From: Cytophagia bacterium
Lineage (GTDB): Bacteria; Bacteroidota; Bacteroidia; Cytophagales; Cyclobacteriaceae
Assembly (NCBI GenBank): GCA_013373005.1
Contig: JABXIP010000180.1
Span: forward strand, 1-6,270
Length of the DNA: 6,270 nucleotides
Direction of reading: 5' to 3'
Shown in pieces: positions 1 through 6,270 of the stretch. Positions within the stretch are counted from its first letter, which is position 1. Each line of letters begins with the position of its first letter. Both the position numbers and the translations under genes were made by a program. The notes under the pieces are model-generated. The model saw only the letters and a list, made by a program, of their open reading frames with translations, did no database searches and was not told the DNA's origin.

Positions 1-701
1 GTATGATAGTCTCTACCGGCCTGAGATGCGCCATAAGCTGCGAAGTGCTTCACGCAGGCAAGAATAGTAGTGGGGTCAGAAAGGTCCGTACCCTGAATAC
101 CTCTTACTTTGGCCGCACCGATGAGGCTTCCCAGGTAAGGGTCTTCTCCGTTACCTTCAGCAATTCTTCCCCAGCGTGGGTCTCTGGCTATATCAACCAT
201 AGGGTTGTATGTCCAGTTAATACCAGCTGAGGCAGCTTCTTTAGCTGCCAGGTGTGCCGATTTTTCAATGATGTCCATATCCCAACTCGAAGCTTCGGCC
301 AGTGGAATCGGGAAGGTTGTTTTGTAGCCATGAATAACATCTAAACCGAACAAAAGCGGAATACCTAGTCTGGTTTCTTCAACGGCAATTCTTTGCAAGT
401 TACGGGCATAGTCTACAGTGTGCGCGTTGAAGAGGTTACCTGCTCTTCCTGCTCTCAACTCATCCATGTAGTCATCTCTGAGCACAGGACCGGTAATGTC
501 CCAACCACTGGTGTAGAGCGTTAACTGGCCAGCTTTTTCTTCAGCTGTCATTACATTGATCAGCGAATCAATGAATGTATCCATTTCTGAATCACCACCT
601 TTCCCGGCTGATGTATTACAGCTGGTTAAGGCGGATATGGCTAAAATGATTGCAAATGAGACATTCGCAATATGTTTTAAGTAGTGTTTCTTGTTGTTCA
701 T
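1..701 (-). CDS. bglX: GH3 beta-glucosidase (BglX-like) lipoprotein, N-terminal 233 residues, cut by the left window edge
   Basis: This is the start of a glycoside hydrolase family 3 enzyme that would release glucose from the non-reducing end of beta-gluco-oligosaccharides. The ATG is at 701-699 and the frame stays open to the window edge. Residues 1-28 form a lipoprotein signal with lipobox LTSC (Cys28). No acidic patch follows the Cys (CNTSAGKGG), so a periplasm-facing anchor is more likely than surface display. The mature part shows BglX-type landmarks: GLDVIHGYKTTFPIPLAEA (119-137), ARDPRWGR (172-179), EGNGEDPYLG (182-191) and the family KHF motif in CVKHFAAYG (216-224). The catalytic Asp nucleophile (SDW-type motif) and the second domain lie beyond the window, so activity cannot be confirmed. 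The gene begins 8 bases after the esterase stop with no clear Shine-Dalgarno, so it is almost certainly co-transcribed. Substrate preference (sophorose and beta-1,2-oligosaccharides) is inferred only from the GH144 neighbours. Confidence 0.93.
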   Translation of the reverse strand, partial: MNNKKHYLKHIANVSFAIILAISALTSCNTSAGKGGDSEMDTFIDSLINVMTAEEKAGQLTLYTSGWDITGPVLRDDYMDELRAGRAGNLFNAHTVDYARNLQRIAVEETRLGIPLLFGLDVIHGYKTTFPIPLAEASSWDMDIIEKSAHLAAKEAASAGINWTYNPMVDIARDPRWGRIAEGNGEDPYLGSLIGAAKVRGIQGTDLSDPTTILACVKHFAAYGASQAGRDYH

Positions 702-709
702 GATCTGAA

Positions 710-1495
710 CTAATTTCTTGTCTTTGAAAACATCCAGGGAAGAAGCTCGGGTTCGGCAAAAGCCGGATCCCAACTGTTATGGTTGGCATTGGGGTATAAT
801 GTGAATTTCACATCTCCACCCTTGCCTTCAATTGCTTTTGCCATAGCTTCAGAAAACGTGGGCAGAACTATATCGTCTTTCTGCCCATGGAAAATCCAAA
901 ATGGAACCTTGCCGGCATATTTTCCGGCACTCTTTGGGTTGTCGCCACCGCAAATCGGTGCAGCAGCGGCAAAAACCTTAGGCCTTCTGCTCACGAGCTC
1001 GAATGTTCCCATTCCACCCATTGAGAGGCCCATTACATACATTCTGTCTTTATCAACTTGATCTAGTTTTGTCAGAGAATCTACCAATGAAAGCAAGCCC
1101 TTCATGGCATTAGTTGGCTTGCCTCCCTTGTGAAAGTCGAAATGGCGCTTGTTTTCATCATCTCTCCACTGGGTTACGTTCGCCCAATAATCTTCAGTCG
1201 GGCATTGAGGAAAGATGACAATGGCCGGAAAGTCTCTTCTGTTCTGAGCATCAAGAAACAACTTACTTCCATGAACCAACTGCTTTTTGTTGTCTTCGCC
1301 TCTTTCTCCTGCTCCATGAAGAAAGAGCACTAAAGGATACTCCTTGCTCTCATCGTAATTCTCCGGATATAGCACTCTGTATTGAAGTACTCCTTCATTG
1401 TAAACGTGTCCTCTCTCCAGAAACTCTGCAGTTTGAGCCAGTGTGCTTGAAGAAATAAGTAGCCAAGCGAGTAGTATGGTTAAAAACTTATTCAT
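710..1495 (-). CDS. Exported alpha/beta-hydrolase esterase (COG4099 / CE1-like 'predicted peptidase')
   Basis: This 261-residue serine hydrolase has an N-terminal signal peptide with probable cleavage after LA at residue 20 (STLA/QTA). There is no lipobox, so it should be soluble in the periplasm or secreted. Visible motifs are the oxyanion-hole HGAGERGED (60-68), PQCP (96-99), the nucleophile elbow GLSMGG with Ser158, the acid in HGQKDDIV (203-210, probably Asp207), and the base in NANHNSWD (His239). The catalytic triad is therefore complete. Length is normal for a single-domain alpha/beta-hydrolase. Relatives are labelled phospholipase, carboxylesterase or prolyl-oligopeptidase-family peptidase, but many in PULs are believed to be carbohydrate esterases. 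The start lies inside the end of the upstream GH144 gene (8-base overlap), which points to translational coupling. Within this operon a role in removing acyl groups from a glucan is plausible. The fold and triad are well supported; the substrate is unknown. Confidence 0.9.
   Translation of the reverse strand: MNKFLTILLAWLLISSSTLAQTAEFLERGHVYNEGVLQYRVLYPENYDESKEYPLVLFLHGAGERGEDNKKQLVHGSKLFLDAQNRRDFPAIVIFPQCPTEDYWANVTQWRDDENKRHFDFHKGGKPTNAMKGLLSLVDSLTKLDQVDKDRMYVMGLSMGGMGTFELVSRRPKVFAAAAPICGGDNPKSAGKYAGKVPFWIFHGQKDDIVLPTFSEAMAKAIEGKGGDVKFTLYPNANHNSWDPAFAEPELLPWMFSKTRN
1488..1495 (-). other. Start/stop overlap coupling the second GH144 gene to the esterase gene
   Basis: The eight bases ATGAATAA, read on the minus strand, contain the esterase start codon (1495-1493) and the GH144 stop codon TAA (1490-1488) in different frames. 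Such overlaps usually mean that ribosomes finishing the first gene re-initiate on the second, keeping the two products in step. The esterase signal peptide starts right at this ATG, which supports the chosen start. Confidence 0.75.
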
Positions 1496-2840
1496 AGGTG
1501 AATCCCAGTTTATTGAGTCCGGCTTTAACTTCTGGTGCTGACATAAATAATTTCCAGATCAATCCTGTTCTATAGTTTTCAATCATAACAGGAATTGGAC
1601 CTTGGTCGATTGCCAAATATCTTGGTAAATACCAGTCTTCTTGCAAGCTAAATGCATCATAAGGACCATATTCACCCACAAGGGTATCAAGGTCTTCATA
1701 CAAATGCTTTAACATGGCCATGCTCTCCTCTGGAGTGTATGGGAAAGATGAAAGTGCTGCGGTAGGAGAAATAACGCCAAGGTCTCTATCGGGTCTGTGA
1801 CCGGCATAACCTCTCATGGAGTAGCTAGAAGTAAGTCCCCATAGATTTGGTCCGTAGCCTTCAAATCCGCTAGGATTATCTACTGCATACTTATAGTGAA
1901 TCATAGCGTGATTCTGATTTAGTTTCCAGTAGTCTGCATACTGGTCTTTCAATCCATTCGGATTCAATCCTAGATAAGAGTAGTGAGCCCAGAAAAGTGG
2001 GCCTACTGGTGAATCGTTGGTTTCATAGTGGTTGAGCACGGTCTCAAGTCCATAGAAAGTAGTGTCATTAGTGATGTCTCCATTGTTGGTCCAGCCTTCA
2101 TGGTAAACTGCCGGATCTATGGAGTGGGTAGGAGAGGCAGCAGCCATTACATACATAATGAGACACTCATTGTAACCTCTAACATCGAAATTCATTTCCC
2201 AATCGTAATTAGGAGACCAGTGCCAATAAAGTACGTTTTCCCCTTTTGTATGCCAGTCGAATTCAATGCCCTTCCAAATGGCATCTATTCTTTCTGCCAG
2301 CTTAGCTTCTCTTGCTACATTTTTATTCAAGTATTGGCGAACAGTTAGAAGACCTGCAGCCATAAATGAGGTTTCAACCAAGTCGCCACCATCATCTTTC
2401 TGACTGAATGCCTTGACCTTTCCTGTGGTGCCATCCCACCAATGAGGGAATACACCATGGAATTTGTCGGCTCTTTCAAGGAAGTCGGTGATTTTTTCGA
2501 AACGCTCAATACCTTGCTCACGGGTAATAAAGCCTCTTTCAATACCTACTACAAGAGCCATCAGGCCAAATCCTGAGCCACCCGATGTAATGATATCCTT
2601 ATCATGACTTGGGTATATGTCATCCATGTGATAGCGCTCTCTGGCCAATCCACTGGTAGGTTCGGCCCCTTCCCAGAAATACTGGAAAGTTTGATATTGA
2701 ACCAGATTTAGAAGAGAATCTTCTTCAGACTGGTTTTTAGCAACACTGCTATTGCCCGAAGAACCCGAGGTTCCGCAGGAAATAATGGCCATGCTCAAGG
2801 CCAGTGCCAGAATGCTTTGTAATACTGTCTTTTTGTTCAT
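1488..2840 (-). CDS. GH144-family beta-1,2-glucanase-like lipoprotein, single catalytic domain
   Basis: This 450-residue protein belongs to the Pfam 'Glycoamylase' (PF10091) group, CAZy GH144, an (alpha/alpha)6-barrel family. Characterised members cut beta-1,2-glucan internally or release sophorose from chain ends; the automatic label 'glucoamylase' is misleading. Residues 1-22 are a lipoprotein signal (IISC, Cys22), followed by a Ser/Gly-rich tail with no acidic patch, suggesting periplasmic facing. The catalytic domain covers about 42-450. The motif DDGGDLVE (149-156) carries Asp149, Asp153 and Glu156, and RGYNE ends at Glu225. As I recall the Chitinophaga pinensis enzyme, its key residues are Asp135, Asp139, Glu142 and Glu211, which have exactly this spacing. 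Other landmarks are YWHWSPN (205-211), ASPTHSI (235-241), SPTAALSSFPYTPEES (358-373) and IDQGPIPVMIENYR (411-424). It is a tandem paralogue of the next gene upstream, a little over half identical by eye, and carries two extra loops (about 71-82 and 266-278). Confidence 0.9.
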   Translation of the reverse strand: MNKKTVLQSILALALSMAIISCGTSGSSGNSSVAKNQSEEDSLLNLVQYQTFQYFWEGAEPTSGLARERYHMDDIYPSHDKDIITSGGSGFGLMALVVGIERGFITREQGIERFEKITDFLERADKFHGVFPHWWDGTTGKVKAFSQKDDGGDLVETSFMAAGLLTVRQYLNKNVAREAKLAERIDAIWKGIEFDWHTKGENVLYWHWSPNYDWEMNFDVRGYNECLIMYVMAAASPTHSIDPAVYHEGWTNNGDITNDTTFYGLETVLNHYETNDSPVGPLFWAHYSYLGLNPNGLKDQYADYWKLNQNHAMIHYKYAVDNPSGFEGYGPNLWGLTSSYSMRGYAGHRPDRDLGVISPTAALSSFPYTPEESMAMLKHLYEDLDTLVGEYGPYDAFSLQEDWYLPRYLAIDQGPIPVMIENYRTGLIWKLFMSAPEVKAGLNKLGFTYE

Positions 2841-2870
2841 CTTATAGTTAGGTTATTCTGTAAGGTTATC

Positions 2871-4829
2871 TCAATAGCTTGTAAATCCTAGTTTATCTAG
2901 TCCATCAGAAATCTCACTATTAGACATAAAGAGATCCCATAGTAAGGCAGATCTGTAATTTTCAATCATTACAATAATTGGCCCCTGATCTATGGCCAAA
3001 GTAGAGCTGGCATACCAGCCTTCAGTTAAATTGAATGCATCGTAAAATCCGTAGTTACCCCAGAGTTTGTCACCCATAATGTAATAAAAGTGCTCTAAAG
3101 CGTCCATTGACTCCTCCGGAGTGTAAGGGAAAGATGAAAGGGCTGCTGTTGGGGTAATGACGCCCAAATCGTTGGTCGGAGAGTGTGCCGAATAGCCATC
3201 GTGGTTATTATCGCTGGCCGTAAGCCCCCAGGCTCCTTCACTGTAGCCCACAAAGTTCTTTGGATTAGCCACTGAGTAATCATGATTGATTTTGGCATGA
3301 GCTACATTCTGATCCCAATAATTGGCATACTGATCTACCAAATTCCTTGGGTCTAAGCCCAGGAATGAATAGTGTGAGAAGAAAAGAGGCCCACCATAAG
3401 CACTTCCCAAAGGAAGGGTTGTGCCATAGTATTGGCCATTATTCGCCATGGCACCATTTCTTGCCCATCCTTGGCTGTAGACATTTGCATTGATAGAGTG
3501 GGTAGGTGACGAAGCTGCCAACACGTAAACGATAAGCGACTCATTCCAGCCACGAATCCGTAGATTCTTTTGCCAGCCAACATTTGGAGACCAGTGCCAG
3601 AAGAGTACGTCTTGTCCACCTTGAGTATACCAATCCCATTCCACTTCTTCCCAAAGTTGAGTAATGGTGTTGATGATGCTTTCCTCTTGCGTATTGGAAG
3701 GATTTAAATATTCTCTTACGGTCAGTAGACCCTGAATCATAAAGGCAGTTTCTACCAGGTCGCCACCATCATCGTCAGAACCGAAAGGAATGGTAACACC
3801 TGTATCGCCATTCATCCAATGCGGCCATACACCATGGAATCTGTCGGCTGCTTTCAAGAAGTCTACAATCTTTTTGAGTCGAACCACACCTTCTTCACGC
3901 GTAATAAAACCTCTTTCAATACCTACCAAGATACTCATCACTCCAAAGCCGGAGCCTCCAATAGTGACGGTATTGTCAGATGAATTTCTTTCTCTTGCTA
4001 AGCCTGAATTAGGGTGGCCAAAGTCCCAGAAGTATTTGAAGGTTTGTTCCTGAACCTTGGTGAGTAACTCCTCGCTGGTAATTCTTGGAAACTTATCTGA
4101 AGGGTCTAATTTGGTGTAGAACTCTAATGAGTAACCGCCAAAGCTTCTGCCTTCAGCGCTTTCCAAATCATCGGAAATGCTGAAGCTATATTTCTTAATG
4201 TAGTCTAATGAAGTGGTAGGGGTTACGTTAATGGTTTTGTCTTCATTAGAACTGGTTATACTTACCGTTTTGCCGGGAAGTCTGAATGCCGTTTGGAAGC
4301 TGTTGACATTTACAGCTGTGCTAAACTCAAATGTTAGGGTAAGCTGTGGATCTACATTCTGAATTCTTGGATTGTTTCCAATATCGGAACCGTTGATGGC
4401 TACTGAAACCAAATCAAGGTCGCCTGCCTGAGTTTTGAACTGAAAGGATGTAGGTGTAATAGATGCTCCGCTGGTGCTCTTTAAAGCATCGTTTAGAGAG
4501 ATGGTATAAATTGTGCCGTTTTGAAGTAGGCCGCTAACAGCTATGAGGGCAGACTTGCCTTGAGATGATAGGGAAACAGTTTTATTTACTTCCTGGCCAC
4601 CGGCCGAAAGTGTTATTCCAGCACTTGTTGTCGTTTCATCTAATGTAGCAGAGAAGAAGAGGGAAATAGTTCTATCTACCGATATGCCTTCCGTGATTTC
4701 TCCATCAGTATTCAGTTGAAGGGAACCGGCAAAAGCAGATTCTAAAGTGAATAGAGAGGCTGAGGGGTCATCGGAACCGCAACCCAAAAGCCAAGCGAAT
4801 AAGAAGATGTATATCAGCCTTACTCTCAT
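2871..4829 (-). CDS. GH144-family beta-1,2-glucanase-like surface lipoprotein with two N-terminal Ig-like (Big_5) domains
   Basis: This 652-residue protein starts with a short lipoprotein signal (LLGC, Cys17) followed by GSDDP. An acidic pair just after the Cys resembles the surface-export signal of Bacteroidota lipoproteins, so outer-surface display is likely. Residues about 25-134 and 138-240 are two Ig-like beta domains of the Big_5 type, each ending in an F-K-T or F-Y-T-K strand. They probably act as spacers or glycan-contact modules. The catalytic domain (about 250-652) has DDGGDLVE at 353-360, RGWNE ending at Glu430, FWHWSPN (410-416), TPTAALSSFPYTPEES (559-574) and IDQGPIIVMIENYR (613-626). 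All putative acidic catalytic residues are therefore present. Relative to the downstream paralogue it lacks about 8 residues after the conserved RER (279-281) and about 5 before GPLF (480-483). The protein ends at the family's usual C-terminus, without a type IX sorting domain. A terminator-like hairpin lies just upstream of the start. Endo-action at the surface is inferred. Confidence 0.9.
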   Translation of the reverse strand: MRVRLIYIFLFAWLLGCGSDDPSASLFTLESAFAGSLQLNTDGEITEGISVDRTISLFFSATLDETTTSAGITLSAGGQEVNKTVSLSSQGKSALIAVSGLLQNGTIYTISLNDALKSTSGASITPTSFQFKTQAGDLDLVSVAINGSDIGNNPRIQNVDPQLTLTFEFSTAVNVNSFQTAFRLPGKTVSITSSNEDKTINVTPTTSLDYIKKYSFSISDDLESAEGRSFGGYSLEFYTKLDPSDKFPRITSEELLTKVQEQTFKYFWDFGHPNSGLARERNSSDNTVTIGGSGFGVMSILVGIERGFITREEGVVRLKKIVDFLKAADRFHGVWPHWMNGDTGVTIPFGSDDDGGDLVETAFMIQGLLTVREYLNPSNTQEESIINTITQLWEEVEWDWYTQGGQDVLFWHWSPNVGWQKNLRIRGWNESLIVYVLAASSPTHSINANVYSQGWARNGAMANNGQYYGTTLPLGSAYGGPLFFSHYSFLGLDPRNLVDQYANYWDQNVAHAKINHDYSVANPKNFVGYSEGAWGLTASDNNHDGYSAHSPTNDLGVITPTAALSSFPYTPEESMDALEHFYYIMGDKLWGNYGFYDAFNLTEGWYASSTLAIDQGPIIVMIENYRSALLWDLFMSNSEISDGLDKLGFTSY

Positions 4830-4844
4830 AAAATAATAGGTTTG

Positions 4845-4886
4845 AAGAAAAGATTGGGGACTTTGGTGAGCCCAAATTCCCCAATC
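4845..4886 (-). terminator. Intrinsic-terminator-like hairpin between the LamG gene and the first GH144 gene
   Basis: Read on the minus strand, GATTGGGGA (4886-4878) pairs with TCCCCAATC (4860-4852). After one A/G mismatch, TTTGG (4876-4872) pairs with CCAAA (4866-4862) around the five-base loop GCTCA. TTTTCTT (4851-4845) follows at once, as in a Rho-independent terminator. There is no T-run on the other side, so it acts in the direction of the operon. It ends only about 16 bases before the GH144 start codon, which leaves no room for a promoter between them. It may be a leaky terminator that lowers expression of the enzyme genes relative to the binding protein, or an mRNA-stabilising 3' hairpin. 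Confidence 0.8.
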
Positions 4887-4908
4887 AAGTGATGTTTATA
4901 TCAGCTGT

Positions 4909-6270
4909 TTAACGAGCTGTTTTAATTGCGTCTACTTCTGACTGAGTCAGGGCTTTATCGAAGATTCTTAGTTCATCAATTAAGCTAAGATCAGATAAGT
5001 GACCCCACTCGTTGAATCTAGGAGCACCAGATCCGATTGACATGATGTCACAATCAGCCCAGCTGAAACCAGCAGGAAGATCCGATTCTTTCACCATGAC
5101 ACCATCAATATATACTCTTGCTACAGAACCTGAAATGGTAAATGCCATATGGATCCAATCGGTGGCAGTGGCAGGGTCTACATCTGCTGCTGCACCACCG
5201 TCAACCCAAACTTCTCCAGCACCGGTTCCAACGTTTAGTTTGAACCTTTGCATTCCACCTGCATTCTCTCTAAAGAATCTGAAACCACTGGTTCTTAAGT
5301 TTTGAGTAGTAGGGTAGTTTGCATTGGCTGTATGAGGCGGTCCTATGGTTAGAATACCTGCTCTGTCTGGAGTGGCATCTAGCTTATACCAGAAAGATGC
5401 ACTGAATTCATTATACTCTATTCCATTTGAAGGGAAAGTAGCATAGGCATCAGTAGCAGCCTGGAAAGAGTTGCTTCCTCTCAAACCTTCGCCAGCAAGC
5501 GTTAATGTTCCTACCTGAGTAGCAGCAAAGCCTGAAGCAGCATCTACATAGTTGCCTTCAAAGTCCATATAGAACTTCTCGCCAAACTCACCATTGTAAA
5601 CAGTTCCTCCTTCATCATTGATGATGGTAAGGATTTCGTTTTGCGAAAGTGATTTGTTGAACAAACGAAGCTCATCCATGTAACTAAGGTCAGAAAGGTG
5701 ACCCCACTCAGAGAATCTTGGAGCACCAGACATAATAGTAAGAATGTCACAATCTGTCCAGTCTACACCGGTGGTTGTGCTTGTTCTTACAGGTTGTCCG
5801 TTGATGTAAACAATAGCCTCAGAATTTGAGATAGTGAAGGCAAAGTGTACCCATTCTCCTGTGTTTGGAGCAACATCAGCAGCAGTACCACCGTCAACCC
5901 AGGTTTCACCAGAGCCAGTACCAACATTCAATTTGAAGCGTTGGTTGCCATTAGCTCCATTTTCTCTAAAGAAGCGAATACCGCTTGTTCTTAGGTTCTG
6001 CGCATCAGGATAGTTTGCGTTATTTACATCTGGAGGCCCGATAGTTAGAATACCAGCTCTATTCGGATCATTGTCAATCTTCATCCAGAATACGGCACTG
6101 AATTCATCCTCAAGAATGTCTGTTACAGGAATACTTAGGTAAGAGCCTGTTGCTCCTGACAATGAATTGCCACCAACTTTGCCTTCACCGGCAAAGCCCA
6201 TGTTACCTACTTCAGTAGGGAAAGTTACGCCTACCAATTCAACATTATCATTGTCGAAAGGCATATAGAA
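4909..6270 (-). CDS. Tandem LamG-domain (concanavalin-like) protein, C-terminal 453 residues, 5' end outside the window
   Basis: The visible part is two LamG_3-type beta-sandwich domains joined by a short linker and ending directly after the second. Counting from the Met at 6264, domain 1 covers about 1-213 and domain 2 about 231-448. A hand alignment gives about 125 identities in 217 columns. Typical LamG strands are seen: EFSAVFWMKID / EFSASFWYKLD, W-H-AFTIS followed by YI-G (about 139-156 and 370-388), and DELRLF / DELRIF followed by a L-Q-E helix end. The Met at 6264 is not the start: it is the M of an FYM motif that recurs at 231-233, and the frame stays open to the edge. No catalytic motif is visible. 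Lying upstream of the enzymes, where PULs often carry a SusE/SusF-like surface glycan-binding protein, it probably binds the target glucan. The signal peptide and any further domains are off the window. Domain type is well supported; binding role is inferred. Confidence 0.88.
   Translation of the reverse strand, partial: FYMPFDNDNVELVGVTFPTEVGNMGFAGEGKVGGNSLSGATGSYLSIPVTDILEDEFSAVFWMKIDNDPNRAGILTIGPPDVNNANYPDAQNLRTSGIRFFRENGANGNQRFKLNVGTGSGETWVDGGTAADVAPNTGEWVHFAFTISNSEAIVYINGQPVRTSTTTGVDWTDCDILTIMSGAPRFSEWGHLSDLSYMDELRLFNKSLSQNEILTIINDEGGTVYNGEFGEKFYMDFEGNYVDAASGFAATQVGTLTLAGEGLRGSNSFQAATDAYATFPSNGIEYNEFSASFWYKLDATPDRAGILTIGPPHTANANYPTTQNLRTSGFRFFRENAGGMQRFKLNVGTGAGEVWVDGGAAADVDPATATDWIHMAFTISGSVARVYIDGVMVKESDLPAGFSWADCDIMSIGSGAPRFNEWGHLSDLSLIDELRIFDKALTQSEVDAIKTAR
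4921..5574 (-). repeat. LamG repeat unit 2 (C-terminal copy of an internal duplication)
   Basis: This is the second copy of a roughly 699-base coding repeat. It runs from the FYMDFEGN segment to the end of the protein. Shared stretches with copy 1 include AGILTIGPP, NLRTSG-RFFREN, RFKLNVGTG-GE-WVDGG and GAPRF-EWGHLSDLS. At DNA level, identical runs such as gaccccactc (5001 and 5700) keep a 699-base offset, but most third positions differ. The duplication is therefore old and kept by selection on the protein. Confidence 0.85.
5626..6270 (-). repeat. LamG repeat unit 1 (partner of the copy at 4921-5574)
   Basis: This is the first copy of the internal duplication, starting with the FYM motif at the very edge of the window. 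Its first 50 or so residues are poorly conserved against copy 2, while the rest matches at about two positions in three. Whether a third copy lies further upstream cannot be seen here. Confidence 0.83.

Noticed and set aside
3..230. Plus-strand open frame opposite the GH3 gene
   Set aside because: It is antisense to a clearly conserved GH3 coding region and shows no domain, signal peptide or composition of its own. Other plus-strand frames (783-1061, 1130-1333, 2028-2348, 3790-4053, 5012-5305) are rejected for the same reason.
2345..2542. Minus-strand short frames inside the GH144 and LamG genes (also 3095-3298, 3353-3619, 5544-5750)
   Set aside because: They are out-of-frame readings of strongly conserved coding sequence, with low-complexity or motif-free translations.
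2850..2869. Seven-base direct repeat (aggttat at 2850 and 2863) in the spacer between the two GH144 genes
   Set aside because: It is short, AT-rich and without symmetry or partner sites; chance is a sufficient explanation.
2841..2870. Possible promoter between the two GH144 genes
   Set aside because: The 30-base spacer has no TAnnTTTG-type element and is too short; operon read-through is simpler.
1488..4829. Starch-degrading glucoamylase function suggested by the family name
   Set aside because: The Pfam name is historical; the DDGGDLVE and RG-NE motifs match GH144, whose characterised members act on beta-1,2-glucan, and no starch-system partner (GH13, GH97) is present.
1..6270. Insertion sequence, CRISPR, tRNA or phage content
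   Set aside because: No transposase, terminal inverted repeats, spaced direct repeats or tRNA-like folds were seen; coding sequence on one strand fills nearly the whole window.

Overview
The window looks like part of a polysaccharide utilisation locus (PUL) from a Bacteroidota bacterium, probably Cytophagales-like. That rests on protein style: lipoprotein signals ending in SC or GC, Big_5-type Ig domains on a glycosidase, tandem LamG domains, no clear Shine-Dalgarno sites and moderate G+C. The genus cannot be fixed from the sequence. All five genes are on the minus strand, so the operon reads from right to left, and both ends of the window cut through a gene.

In transcription order: (1) 6270-4909, the C-terminal part of a protein with two tandem LamG/concanavalin-like domains, probably a surface glycan-binding protein; (2) a 79-base gap holding a strong intrinsic-terminator-like hairpin; (3) 4829-2871, a lipoprotein with two N-terminal Ig-like domains and a GH144 (Pfam 'Glycoamylase') catalytic domain; (4) 30 bases later, 2840-1488, a second GH144 lipoprotein without the Ig domains; (5) overlapping it by 8 bases, 1495-710, an exported alpha/beta-hydrolase esterase; (6) 8 bases later, 701 to the left edge, the N-terminal third of a GH3 beta-glucosidase lipoprotein. 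No gene-free stretch exceeds 80 bases.

Characterised GH144 enzymes are endo-beta-1,2-glucanases or exo-acting sophorose-releasing enzymes, and GH3 beta-glucosidases finish such oligosaccharides. The best reading is therefore a beta-1,2-glucan (cyclic or linear, rhizobial or osmoregulated-periplasmic-glucan type) degradation operon. The LamG protein would bind the glucan, the Ig-bearing GH144 with an acidic patch after its lipid-anchored Cys would cut it at the cell surface, and the second GH144 and GH3 would finish in the periplasm. The esterase might remove ester substituents such as succinyl groups. Family membership and order are seen directly; substrate and location are inference. SusC/SusD genes and a regulator are not in the window and would be expected to the right.
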